Shown: positions 17,108-25,172 of the stretch, piece by piece
Position numbering within the stretch: position 1 is the first letter of the stretch
How the letters are laid out: each line of letters opens with the position of its first letter
Source of the DNA: Candidatus Saccharibacteria bacterium UBA2951
GTDB taxonomy: Bacteria; Patescibacteriota; Saccharimonadia; Saccharimonadales; Saccharimonadaceae
Assembly: GCA_002348615.1 (NCBI GenBank)
Contig: DEBR01000002.1
Location: forward strand, 245,441-309,440
DNA: 64,000 nucleotides
Reading direction: 5' to 3'
The notes under the pieces: model-generated
What the model was told of the DNA's origin: nothing
What the model saw: only the letters and a program-made list of their open reading frames with translations
Database searches by the model: none
Made by a program: the position numbers and the translations under genes

Positions 17108-20100
17108 TTACCGTTTAGATGTACGACCGTCAGGTCCGTAAGGTTCATCATTCGGATCACCGCTGACTGCAGCTGAGCGCTTATAGAACTTATCGACGGT
17201 GTAGTGTGTCGGAATGGGTGTCTGAGTTTGCTCCTCAATAGCCCACTTTTCATCATCTGTCATCGGTGGTGCACTCGGGCTGTCGTCGTGCTGCAGATAC
17301 TGTGCAATGACTTGCATCATTTCTTTCTCTCGCGTACCGATATTACCGCTGATCTCTGGGTTGTCAGGGCTGGTTGCGTATTCGATAGTCTCAATCATCG
17401 CGCGTCGCTGGTCCGTATTGAGGCGCTTACGCATAGCGTCGTCTCGAAGGACCTGAACTGTACGCATGAGTTCGTCTATATCCGTTTCGGCCAGTCGGTT
17501 GGCAGTAATCTTTTTATCGCGAATATCACGAATGATAGCAACTTCACTTGGCAGGGTGAACGTACCGGTCTCGAGGTTTCCACGGTCAGTTCCTGAAAGG
17601 CTCTTAATCTTAAGTTTCGAGTTCTTAACCGCATCAACAAACATTTGTTGCTCGTCGCGTCGACGGCCAATCTCTTCTTGATCTGTTATCTCGTTAGAAT
17701 ATACGCCCGTATCGAAGTCGTAATCATTGTAATATTTGCGATCGTCCTCATTGTAGTACATGCCTCGGCTCGCAATGTAGTCTTTGGTTTTTTGGAACGA
17801 CCAGTTATTACCCTTTGACAGAACGATTTCCTGCATTGCGGCATCCACCATGGCATCTGGGGCTTTTGCGTTTGTGCGGGGATCAACGTGCGATTGGTGA
17901 ATAGCGATGAGTTCTTCAATTGAATGTTCTGACAAGACTGAGCGTGACGCCTTTACATCTTCAAGATACGCACTCACGACATCACTTTTAGCTTTTGCGT
18001 AAATTCGGTTGGCAGCGGACTGTCCGCCGACTCCACCCGCCCGAACTCGCAGCGTTGCATCGGACTTCAGCATTCCTGACATGGTCTCTTGGGCACTTCG
18101 TTTAGCGGAGTCTTGAACATAAGCTTCAATCTGAACATCTTGTCGCGTTCCCATGATCGAATTAGCGACCGAGGCATTTTGCGCGGCGACGCCAGGGGCA
18201 GTTGCACCCTTAGCAGCGATGTTCTCTACCAGGCTGTTCCATCGCTCCTGTGCGAGCTTGGCTTTATCCGTGGCCTGGATCTCACGCAGGCGAAGCGTTT
18301 GTACGGCATCATCGTTCTTTGAGACATAATCCCAGTGTGCTTCAGCATTCTTCTTGAGTGTGTTGTCGATTGTTTCAGAGCGCTTTTCGGTCTCGTATGT
18401 CTGGACCTTCATTTGCCTTAAGGCTCGGTCGGCGTTGACGGTATTGCTGAGGGCCAGTTTGCCTGCGGCGTCAATTGCTGCCTTTTGTACCTCGGCAACA
18501 CCAGCGTCGACACTCGTCTGAACTTTCATGTTACGCAGGTTGGCATAGGCAGGGTTGGTATTAAGCGCAGTTTGAAGCGCGCGTTCGTCCTGGGCTTCCA
18601 TGGCGCCCGAAACGACTTTCGCCCTGCCCTCGGCCATGCGGGTATCGGTGAGCATGCCCCGAAGCGCGGGATCGTGGTTAAGTTCGTGCTGCCAATGCTC
18701 GTCGTGGCGGGCGTGCGTGTAGCCTTGCAGTAGTTCGGTGCGGTGCTTGGTGTCAGCAATCTCAGCGGAGCCATACTTATATGACGGAGTATATGGCCGG
18801 CCAGCCGCGTTGGCGTAGCGGCGGCGCATTGAACTGCCGAATGTCTCGAGCCCTTGGTCGTTGTCGTCGTAGAGGGCATGCGACGAAGCGTCATGGGCCT
18901 CACGCAGGCGCTGACGATTGTACTTTTTGTAATTCTGGCGGTAGGCCGCGCGGCGCATGACGTTACGTCGGCGCATGGAGCCATCACGCATCATTTGGGC
19001 ATTGCGTTCATTATTTCTGGCGACATGGTCGGCCAGACGTTCCCGGTTGTAGTTTTTGAACCGGTCGTACGCGCCCTTGTTGGCATTGTTAACGATTCCA
19101 CCGATTCGGTTCAGCACACCCCCACCGAGCTTCAGCAGAAGCGGCGTAATCGCGAGCGGCGCGACCATGACGCCGAGGCCAAGAATGATCTGCTCGATTG
19201 AATTAGCGGTGCGAATGATGACCTCACCGGCCAGTTGTGCCCCGCCAAAGACGGCCCCAAAGGCCGGGAACATGACCAGCATGGTAAAGAATAGGCTGCG
19301 CCATTTTTCGAACCACTTTTCAGTGTTTGGCAGAATAAAGGCGGCGAACGCAAGCGGCGCAATGGCGATGGCAATAACAATTATGGCTTGGCGGGCAGCC
19401 AAGATAAGGAATGTCACCATGACAAGCAGCGCCGCGCCCAGCAGGAACGGCGCAAGCAAGAACCACAGACCACCGGCCGCGCCACCGACGACACCCGGCA
19501 AAACGACTGCGGCTGCACCAGCGCCGGCGCCACCAGCCAGCACCCATGTAGTGACGCTGGTCCAGTTGACGTCGGCTGAAGACGACGAGCCCGGGAGCGC
19601 CGTATCACGGATATTTTCGAACAACTGGTTTACTCCATGACCGGTGATGTTGGACACGTCGACCGCCGCCGCACAAATGATGTACGACACGTTAATAAGC
19701 ACGGCTGCCACAACCAATCGCGGCATGATCTTGCGGATTTCGTAGCCGCTAAATCCCCCACCGACCAGGTAGCTATAAATGATGACGAGGAATCCGATGA
19801 TGAACGCGACATTGGCAAGATCACGCGACACCACCCAAATGCGGTAAATCGGGTTGTCGACCGAAGTAGTGATAGGTTGAACGGACAGGAATCCTTGGAT
19901 GCGCTCGTAAATGAAATCCATACCTTCGGAAATACCGTTCATAAGCGGACAGACGATCCACCCGATGCCGTCAACGGTACAGCTGCTCGACAGGGTTCCA
20001 TCGTCTGTCGTAGGGGTTGCGGTGTCTTCAGCCGGGTCGACCGATATCGTCTTTTTGCCTGTCGGGTTGATGTAACGGTTCGGCGGGTTCAGCGTGTAGC

Positions 20101-20440
20101 GAATGTACGTTGCCTCTTTGGCGCTTTTGGGATTGTCGGTAGTCGGCGAGAAATAAATGAAGTACACCAGGTTTGGCGTCTTGCTTTTGTCGACGTATTG
20201 ATAAATGGTCGAGCCAGCCTGAATATCGCTTGGCGGTGTCAAGTCTGAAGGGGCTGGCGCGTAGGTGTTCCCCTGGTACAAAATATTGTCGCCATCCCAG
20301 GTGGCGTCGGGAGCCGCGTGGGCGGTCGGAGCAAGTAAGGACAGATACCCGAAACAGGCCACGAAGAACGTGGCCAGCAGCATGAGTAATTTCCGCGGGT
20401 TAGTGCTACCACGCGGAGTCCTGACGAGAACATCCCACAT
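17108..20440 (-). CDS. VirB6/TrbL-like polytopic T4SS protein (2)
   Basis: This 1110-aa protein opens with a basic head and signal/membrane helix (about 18-42, LLMLLATFFVACFGYLSLLA). A soluble region follows, then CTVDGIGWIVCPLMNGISEG (shared with the paralogue at 12928-16122) and a hydrophobic block of about seven helices (about 205-450). The C-terminal region of about 650 residues is highly charged and predicted coiled-coil, with many RRR/NNER stretches. VirB6 proteins form the inner-membrane core; the long tail is unusual and could be cytoplasmic or translocated. A TAAAAT hexamer (rc 20450-20455) ends 9 nt before the ATG. The pilin array begins 121 bp away in the opposite direction. Confidence 0.82.
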   Translation of the reverse strand: MWDVLVRTPRGSTNPRKLLMLLATFFVACFGYLSLLAPTAHAAPDATWDGDNILYQGNTYAPAPSDLTPPSDIQAGSTIYQYVDKSKTPNLVYFIYFSPTTDNPKSAKEATYIRYTLNPPNRYINPTGKKTISVDPAEDTATPTTDDGTLSSSCTVDGIGWIVCPLMNGISEGMDFIYERIQGFLSVQPITTSVDNPIYRIWVVSRDLANVAFIIGFLVIIYSYLVGGGFSGYEIRKIMPRLVVAAVLINVSYIICAAAVDVSNITGHGVNQLFENIRDTALPGSSSSADVNWTSVTTWVLAGGAGAGAAAVVLPGVVGGAAGGLWFLLAPFLLGAALLVMVTFLILAARQAIIVIAIAIAPLAFAAFILPNTEKWFEKWRSLFFTMLVMFPAFGAVFGGAQLAGEVIIRTANSIEQIILGLGVMVAPLAITPLLLKLGGGVLNRIGGIVNNANKGAYDRFKNYNRERLADHVARNNERNAQMMRDGSMRRRNVMRRAAYRQNYKKYNRQRLREAHDASSHALYDDNDQGLETFGSSMRRRYANAAGRPYTPSYKYGSAEIADTKHRTELLQGYTHARHDEHWQHELNHDPALRGMLTDTRMAEGRAKVVSGAMEAQDERALQTALNTNPAYANLRNMKVQTSVDAGVAEVQKAAIDAAGKLALSNTVNADRALRQMKVQTYETEKRSETIDNTLKKNAEAHWDYVSKNDDAVQTLRLREIQATDKAKLAQERWNSLVENIAAKGATAPGVAAQNASVANSIMGTRQDVQIEAYVQDSAKRSAQETMSGMLKSDATLRVRAGGVGGQSAANRIYAKAKSDVVSAYLEDVKASRSVLSEHSIEELIAIHQSHVDPRTNAKAPDAMVDAAMQEIVLSKGNNWSFQKTKDYIASRGMYYNEDDRKYYNDYDFDTGVYSNEITDQEEIGRRRDEQQMFVDAVKNSKLKIKSLSGTDRGNLETGTFTLPSEVAIIRDIRDKKITANRLAETDIDELMRTVQVLRDDAMRKRLNTDQRRAMIETIEYATSPDNPEISGNIGTREKEMMQVIAQYLQHDDSPSAPPMTDDEKWAIEEQTQTPIPTHYTVDKFYKRSAAVSGDPNDEPYGPDGRTSKR

Positions 20441-20561
20441 AACCCTTGGATTTTATCATTTTACAGAGGAAAAGTCAATAGTCGTACCTCATGAAACAAG
20501 GCGTAAAAAATACGGCAAAACGTTGCAGGATTTATGGATTTATCGTATCGTACAGGTAGCT

Positions 20562-21011
20562 ATGAAGCGAAAACAAAAAATCGGTCTGCATCGCGCGGGA
20601 ATAATGCTGTTAGCCGTTCTAGGAATGGCATTTTCGTTTGCCCTTACTGCACCGTCGGCATATGCCGAACCTAGCGAAACCGTATTGGACGATCCTGTGG
20701 CGGGCAATGATTGCGGGGGCGTCAAGACAGCCATCGTTAAGTGTGACGCGGACAACTCCGGCGACTTGAACAAGAATGGCATATGGGCACTGCTGCTCAT
20801 CGTTATAAACGTCATGACGGTCGGCGTGGGCGTATTGGCTGTCGCCGGTATCGTATACGGCTCGATTCTTTACACGACAGCGGAAGATAAGGCGGACCAA
20901 GTCAATAAGGCCGTCGATATAATCCGTAACGTCATCATCGGACTGATTGCCTTTGCGCTGATGTGGGCACTGCTTAACTTTATTATTCCGGGAGGAGTGT
21001 TCTCTAAATGA
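20562..21011 (+). CDS. VirB2/TrbC-like pilin paralogue 1
   Basis: This 149-aa protein starts at the ATG giving MKRKQKIGLHRAG, with AGGT just upstream. A signal-type helix ends near APSAYA (about 35). After a short Cys-containing loop come two membrane helices: IWALLLIVINVMTVGVGVLAVAG, then a charged turn (TTAEDKADQVNKAVDIIRN) and IIGLIAFALMWALLNFII. This signal plus helix-turn-helix layout is that of VirB2/TrbC pilins, which polymerise into the conjugative pilus. It differs more from the other five than they do from one another and keeps two Cys (DCGG, VKCD). It is the first of a six-gene array and overlaps the next gene by ATGA. Confidence 0.75.
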   Translation: MKRKQKIGLHRAGIMLLAVLGMAFSFALTAPSAYAEPSETVLDDPVAGNDCGGVKTAIVKCDADNSGDLNKNGIWALLLIVINVMTVGVGVLAVAGIVYGSILYTTAEDKADQVNKAVDIIRNVIIGLIAFALMWALLNFIIPGGVFSK

Positions 21012-21733
21012 ACCGACTAAAACGATACATACTCGCGTTCGGCGTAATGACCCTGGGCTTCGGGGTGGCTAGCGCGATACCAGCTACCACGGCCGCGGCC
21101 GCCTGTACGTCGAACTTTTTAACCTTCCCTGCCTGGTACGACGGCGTAATCGACCAATCAACTTGTGAAATCAAAGCGCCGAACGTAGACAAGAATGGCG
21201 GCGGGCTACCGGCGTTCATCTTTAGGATCGTACTGAACATCATTGAGATCGCGTTGCAGCTCGTGGCGTATGCCGCGGCTGGCTACCTGATTTACGGCGG
21301 ATTCAAGTACTTGACAAGCGCCGGTTCGGCCGACCGTGTGGTGGCCGGACGCAAGATAATTACCAACGCGCTAATAGGATTGGTGATTTCGTTTATGTCC
21401 GTCGCGATCGTCAATTTAGTAACCGGAAATATCGACGCGCGGGCGGGCGGCACGTGTAACACGAGTGCCGGCGAAAAGATCGACCCGAACTGTGTCGGCA
21501 TTTCAAAGGTTGGCGCCAACAAGGCAGTCGAAGGCGTACTAACGACCGTATACTACGCGGCTGGCGCTACGGCGGTCATCGTCATTATCGTCAGTTCGGT
21601 CTTTTACGTCATTTCACAGGGAGATCCGTCGAAGACGAAGCGTGCCAAAGATGGTATTCTATATGCGGTTGTCGGACTGGTACTCGTGCTGGTCGCGTTT
21701 ATCATAACGAATTTCGTAATAGGAAGGTTTTAA
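21008..21733 (+). CDS. Double-length pilin-like membrane protein (paralogue 2)
   Basis: The 241-aa product has a signal helix (about 8-30), an extracytoplasmic Cys-bearing segment and then two copies of the array's helix-charged turn-helix unit. The first is YLIYGGFKYLTSAGSADRVV...ITNALIGLVISFMSVAIVNLV; the second is SSVFYVISQGDPSKTKRAKD...ILYAVVGLVLVLVAFIITNFV. Two pilin units in one chain suggest a fusion of neighbouring array members and a possible cap or base subunit (inference). The ATG overlaps the previous stop (ATGA), and the next gene begins 3 nt after its stop, so the genes form one transcript. Confidence 0.75.
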   Translation: MNRLKRYILAFGVMTLGFGVASAIPATTAAAACTSNFLTFPAWYDGVIDQSTCEIKAPNVDKNGGGLPAFIFRIVLNIIEIALQLVAYAAAGYLIYGGFKYLTSAGSADRVVAGRKIITNALIGLVISFMSVAIVNLVTGNIDARAGGTCNTSAGEKIDPNCVGISKVGANKAVEGVLTTVYYAAGATAVIVIIVSSVFYVISQGDPSKTKRAKDGILYAVVGLVLVLVAFIITNFVIGRF

Positions 21734-21736
21734 GCA

Positions 21737-22111
21737 GTGAAACAGCGAATAAAAAACGGAATCCTGGTGCTGGCTTTAGTGCTTGGCATGGCTCCTCTTT
21801 TCGCCGTGCCGGTCGGCGCGGTCAATGTTATTGATAAGGCTTGTACCGGCGCCAATCAAGACACTGCCATATGTAAGGGTAAGGACGAGTCGGCTGGTAA
21901 GTTGATTCGGACCATCATTAACACCCTGTTATTCGTCATCGGGGCTATATCGGTCATTATGATTATCGTTGGTGGTATCCGTTACGTACTATCGAACGGT
22001 AATTCGTCACAGATTAATTCCGCCAAGGATACCGTATTATATGCTGTCATTGGGTTGGTAGTAGCGCTCCTGGCCTACGCGATCGTCGGATTCGTTCTTA
22101 AGCAATTTTAA
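21737..22111 (+). CDS. VirB2-like pilin paralogue 3
   Basis: This 124-aa protein has a GTG start (MKQRIKNGILVLAL), which fits the 3-nt gap to the previous gene. The signal helix ends near VGAVN. A mature region of about 95 residues has two Cys (KACTG, AICKG), then IRTIINTLLFVIGAISVIMIIVGG, the turn YVLSNGNSSQINSAKDT and the helix LYAVIGLVVALLAYAIVGFV. The IGGIRYVLSNG-type turn is the hallmark of the array. It probably encodes a pilus subunit of the adjoining T4SS. Confidence 0.78.
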   Translation: MKQRIKNGILVLALVLGMAPLFAVPVGAVNVIDKACTGANQDTAICKGKDESAGKLIRTIINTLLFVIGAISVIMIIVGGIRYVLSNGNSSQINSAKDTVLYAVIGLVVALLAYAIVGFVLKQF

Positions 22112-22124
22112 TAGTGAGGGTACT

Positions 22125-22502
22125 ATGAAACAAAGGATTAAACACTTCATTGTCGCGGCCACCCTGGCGTTTACGGCCGGTGTTGGCGTGCTAGTGCCAG
22201 TCACTGGCGTAGCGGCCCTTGACCCGAGCGACGAGGCTACGAAGGGATTTAACCAGGCTGGAGGTGGCAGTGAGAAGTCACTCGGTGCGTCAATCAAAGA
22301 TATCATCAACGTACTACTGTTCCTTATCGGTGCGGTATCGGTCATCATGATTATCATCGGCGGCATCCGCTACGTCCTGAGTAACGGCGATTCAACGCAG
22401 ATTACCGGTGCGAAGAACACAATTATGTATGCTGTCATCGGCCTGGTCGTAGCGCTCCTCGCCTACGCGATTGTGAACTTTGTGGTGACGCAGTTTACGT
22501 AA
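22125..22502 (+). CDS. VirB2-like pilin paralogue 4
   Basis: The 125-aa product has a signal helix (MKQRIKHFIVAATLAFTAGV) and no cysteine in the mature part. The two helices are IKDIINVLLFLIGAVSVIMII and MYAVIGLVVALLAYAIVNFVV, separated by the turn RYVLSNGDSTQITGAKNT. The N-terminus is nearly identical to paralogue 3 (MKQRIK), which supports recent duplication. A GTGAGGG site precedes the ATG. It lies 13 bp after paralogue 3 and 20 bp before paralogue 5. Confidence 0.78.
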   Translation: MKQRIKHFIVAATLAFTAGVGVLVPVTGVAALDPSDEATKGFNQAGGGSEKSLGASIKDIINVLLFLIGAVSVIMIIIGGIRYVLSNGDSTQITGAKNTIMYAVIGLVVALLAYAIVNFVVTQFT

Positions 22503-22522
22503 AATAAAGTAAAAGGAATCAT

Positions 22523-22960
22523 ATGAAACGACTACTCAACCAATTATTTACCGGACTCACCATGGTGCCTATGTTGGCAGCCGGCCTACTAATACTTACG
22601 GCGCCGCTTACCTATGCCGCCAAGACCGATCAGGAGTGTGACGAATCGAAAGTTAGCGTGACAGAGGGCGTCGACTGCGCCAAAGGTAAAGACCAGAGCC
22701 CGAAGCTGTTCGGTAGGAACGGTATATTCCAGACCGTCACCAACGTCTTGCTATTCCTGATTGGTGCCGTATCGGTAATCATGCTGATAGTCGGCGGCAT
22801 CCGCTACGTCCTTTCGGGCGGCGACAGCACCGCTGTAACGGCCGCGAAAAATACGATTCTATATGCTGTCATCGGTATCATCGTGGCGCTACTTGCCTAC
22901 GCGATCGTGAACTTCGTGGTGACTTCGTTCGCGGATGGCGGCGACAGGGACCCGGCCTAG
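22523..22960 (+). CDS. VirB2-like pilin paralogue 5
   Basis: This 145-aa protein has a signal helix ending near TYAAK. A 40-residue loop contains two Cys (QECDE, VDCAK) and the motif KGKDQSPKLFGRNGIFQTVTN, which also occurs in paralogues 6 and 7 (DQS-LFG--GIF-T-TN). The helix pair and turn RYVLSGGDSTAVTAAKNT follow. It has a short acidic C-terminal extension (DGGDRDPA). An AAAAGGAATC site precedes the ATG. Confidence 0.78.
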   Translation: MKRLLNQLFTGLTMVPMLAAGLLILTAPLTYAAKTDQECDESKVSVTEGVDCAKGKDQSPKLFGRNGIFQTVTNVLLFLIGAVSVIMLIVGGIRYVLSGGDSTAVTAAKNTILYAVIGIIVALLAYAIVNFVVTSFADGGDRDPA

Positions 22961-23048
22961 GCCATAATGGGCCGCTCGGCCCTTAACAAACACCTTGGTA
23001 TCTGATATAACAGTAGGCAAGACTATTCAGAAAGGAATAAGAAAGAAT

Positions 23049-23456
23049 ATGAAAACGACCATTATGAAATCGCTGAAAGGACTGCTCGTTGTGCCGGCGC
23101 TGACGCTGGCGCTCAGCTTTGCGGCTGTTCCATTCGCACAACCAGCGCACGCTGAATTTGAGCAAGGCGTCAAAGACGGCGCGACATCAGCCCAAGGTAA
23201 AGACCAAAGCTCTGACTTGTTCGGTGAAAGTGGTATCTTCCGTACTATCACCAACGTCCTGTTGTTCTTGATCGGTGCCGTATCGGTCATCATGCTGATC
23301 ATCGGCGGTATCCGCTACACTATCTCTGGTGGTGACAGCACGGCTGTGACCAGCGCAAAGAACACGATCTTGTATGCCGTCATCGGTATCATCGTGGCGC
23401 TGCTTGCCTTCGCTATCGTGAACTTCATACTTACGAGCTTCGCGAATAACGGCTAA
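23049..23456 (+). CDS. VirB2-like pilin paralogue 6
   Basis: This 135-aa protein starts at the ATG preceded by AGAAAGGA and giving MKTTIMKSLKG; an earlier in-frame start has no ribosome site. The signal ends near QPAHA. The mature part carries KDQSSDLFGESGIFRTITN, the helix VLLFLIGAVSVIMLIIGG, the turn RYTISGGDSTAVTSAKNT and the helix LYAVIGIIVALLAFAIVNFIL. There is no Cys. It is the last gene of the array and is followed directly by a strong terminator. Confidence 0.78.
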   Translation: MKTTIMKSLKGLLVVPALTLALSFAAVPFAQPAHAEFEQGVKDGATSAQGKDQSSDLFGESGIFRTITNVLLFLIGAVSVIMLIIGGIRYTISGGDSTAVTSAKNTILYAVIGIIVALLAFAIVNFILTSFANNG

Positions 23457-23472
23457 TATTTAGTCATCTTAA

Positions 23473-23502
23473 AAATACCCGGCCACCGCGCCGGGTATTT
23501 TT
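23473..23502 (+). terminator. Terminator of the pilin array
   Basis: AAATACCCGGC (23473-23483) pairs with GCCGGGTATTT (23490-23500) across a 6-nt loop, followed by more T. It lies 16 bp after the last pilin stop. Confidence 0.85.
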
Positions 23503-23534
23503 ATACTCCTCCGATTATTCACCTGCTCCCTGCT

Positions 23535-23565
23535 AAAACACCCCGCGGTATCAGCGGGGTGTTTT
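23535..23565. terminator. Bidirectional terminator between pilins and hsp20
   Basis: AAAACACCCCGC (23535-23546) pairs with GCGGGGTGTTTT (23554-23565), with A- and T-tracts on both sides. It lies 17 bp past the stop of the minus-strand hsp20 gene and can also back up the pilin terminator. Confidence 0.85.
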
Positions 23566-23582
23566 GTTTGATTAGAAACAAA

Positions 23583-24059
23583 CTAGTTAATCGTAATCTT
23601 CTTAGCCTGTTCTTGCTTGACCTTGCCAAAGCTGATGGTCAGGACACCGTCTTTAAGCATAGCTTCGACCTCGTCCTCCTTAACGGCAACAGGCAGTGCG
23701 ACTGTGCGGCTGAATTCGCCCCAGTAGCATTCCTGGATGTGCCAGTTAGTGGCATCGCTGTCATCGCCGCTTGAAAGCGTGCCGCTGATTGTCAGAATAC
23801 CGTCCGAAATGCTGACGTCTAGGTCTTCTTTGTTGACACCGGCAGTACGGGCCTTCACGACCAGCTTTTCTTCGGTTTCATAAACGTCGACCGCTAGTTG
23901 TCCCGGGAAGTCTTCTTCGGCTTCGTCCCAGCTGTCGTCATTTCCCTGCTGTGCAGGTTGCGACGCTTGGCTTTCGCTTTGGCTTAATTCGTCGTCGTTC
24001 AAGAACGCGGCGGCAAGCTCATCTTCAATTAATAAATCATCGTTTTGTTTACGAGCCAT
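23583..24059 (-). CDS. Small heat-shock protein (Hsp20/alpha-crystallin)
   Basis: This 158-aa protein has an acidic Gln/Ser-rich N-terminus (about 1-50). An alpha-crystallin domain follows: QLAVDVYETEEKLVVKARTAG, VSISDGILTISGTL, YWGEFSRTVALPVAV and the closing KDGVLTISFGKV. It ends with the short IXI-type tail KKITIN. Hsp20 proteins are ATP-independent holdases. GGAGG lies 7 nt before the ATG, and TTGATT-17 bp-TATACT lies about 50 nt upstream. No CIRCE is seen here, unlike groES. It diverges from comF. Confidence 0.92.
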   Translation of the reverse strand: MARKQNDDLLIEDELAAAFLNDDELSQSESQASQPAQQGNDDSWDEAEEDFPGQLAVDVYETEEKLVVKARTAGVNKEDLDVSISDGILTISGTLSSGDDSDATNWHIQECYWGEFSRTVALPVAVKEDEVEAMLKDGVLTISFGKVKQEQAKKITIN

Positions 24060-24168
24060 TGGTTTCCTCCACTGTTACCTCAGACACTATTGACAGATTG
24101 TCACCTTCAGTATAACTAATGCTTATTGTATAATCAACGCCACGAAGCCCTAAAACGTAAAAAGCACA

Positions 24169-24843
24169 ATGCTGAACAAACTCCTGCAAATAGTCGCTCC
24201 TCACCACTGTTATGGATGTACAAAAATTGGGTATGTTTTATGTGCCAATTGTAAATACGACATCATTGATGAAGCCCAAGACGCCTGTATTGTCTGCGAC
24301 GCACCGGCCGTGGACGGCATATGCGGTTTGTGCCGCACGACGTACAGCAAAGCCTGGTGCGTTGGCGACCGCCGCGGCCCGCTTATGGCGGTGATTGATG
24401 GGTTGAAGTTTGACCATGTGAAGGCGGCGGCTGGAACGTTAGCCGAACTTTTGGACGACCGCTTGCCTCTCCTGCCGCAAGGTACGATCGTCGTGCCGGT
24501 TCCGACAATTCCGTCACATATTCGCCAGCGTGGTTACGACCATACGCTTTTAATCGCACGATTATTCGCGAAGCAGCGGAACCTGCCTTTGAAGCAGCCT
24601 CTCATTCGTTTAGACCGTAAGGTTCAGCGTGGCAGGTCAAAGAAAGAGCGGCTAGAGCAAGCGCGTGCAGCGTTCTCCTGCCCTGGCAGGTTGGACGAAG
24701 CGCCAGTATACCTGCTGATTGATGACGTCGTAACTACGAATGCCACGCTTCGCTACGCCGCAGACGCGTTAATGACCGCCGGTGCTAAGACGGTGTGGGT
24801 TGGCGTCGCAGCGCGGCAACCGCTCGACAAGACGACAAAATAA
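24169..24843 (+). CDS. comF: ComF-family phosphoribosyltransferase-like protein
   Basis: The 224-aa product has the ComF pattern: an N-terminal zinc-ribbon with paired Cys (HHCYGCTK, LCANCKYD, CIVCDAP, ICGLCRTT), then a PRTase fold with IVVPVPTIPSHIRQRGYDHT and the phosphate-binding loop VYLLIDDVVTTNATL. In naturally competent bacteria ComF acts in DNA uptake and recombination. Its closeness to the T4SS/pilin block fits a DNA-acquisition lifestyle but is not proof. A TATAAT (about 24131-24136) lies about 33 nt upstream of the ATG; no strong SD is visible. Confidence 0.9.
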   Translation: MLNKLLQIVAPHHCYGCTKIGYVLCANCKYDIIDEAQDACIVCDAPAVDGICGLCRTTYSKAWCVGDRRGPLMAVIDGLKFDHVKAAAGTLAELLDDRLPLLPQGTIVVPVPTIPSHIRQRGYDHTLLIARLFAKQRNLPLKQPLIRLDRKVQRGRSKKERLEQARAAFSCPGRLDEAPVYLLIDDVVTTNATLRYAADALMTAGAKTVWVGVAARQPLDKTTK

Positions 24844-24872
24844 AAAACGGCCTATTGGCCATAATCAATATG

Positions 24873-24960
24873 TGGCGGAGAGGGCGAGATTCGAACTCGC
24901 GGTGAGTTGCCCCACGCTTGTTTTCAAGACAAGTACCTTAAACCACTCGGTCACCTCTCC
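24873..24960 (-). tRNA. tRNA-Ser(UGA)
   Basis: On the minus strand it starts GGAGAGGTGACCG and ends CTCTCCGCCA, with a 7-bp acceptor stem, long class II variable arm, T-loop GTTCGAATC and anticodon loop CTTGAAA (UGA) in a CTTGT/ACAAG-type stem. The encoded CCA is at 24873-24875. The promoter-like ACCTCTGTTAAAAT lies just upstream (24973-24986, minus). Confidence 0.95.
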
Positions 24961-25007
24961 GTACAGTGACTCATTTTAACAGAGGTACACCACTTTAAAC
25001 AAGAGTC

Positions 25008-25153
25008 AGGTTTGTGCCACCCGGTAGCCACTGCGCGAGCAGCTACCGGGTGGGATTGATGGTAGGGGCACTTGGCCGGCCGTGCGTCTAACTTCTTACG
25101 CACGGGGGACCGAAGCGGGCCTTCCACCAATCTAAGCCCCCTCTTCAGGAACC
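25008..25153 (-). ncRNA. Candidate structured non-coding RNA
   Basis: This gap between tRNA-Ser(UGA) and the detached pilin gene has no open frame worth keeping. On the minus strand a TATACT (25161-25166) would start a transcript near 25153. The transcript can fold into nested stems GGGGC/GCCCC (25136-25140 with 25065-25069), CCAA/TTGG and a perfect CCGTGCGT/ACGCACGG hairpin (25080-25087, 25098-25105). A perfect 12-bp hairpin CCACCCGGTAGC/GCTACCGGGTGG (25017-25053) follows. AGGTT near the 5' end can pair with AACCT near the 3' end. I could not match it to SRP, tmRNA, RNase P or 6S. A processed 3' end of the pilin mRNA is the alternative. Confidence 0.4.
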
Positions 25154-25172
25154 TACCTTAAGTATAACGGAG

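Noticed and set aside
25008..25153. SRP RNA, tmRNA, RNase P or 6S RNA
   Set aside because: The conserved strings of these RNAs (for example the GGAAG SRP loop or the RNase P GAGGAAAGUCC) are absent on both strands.
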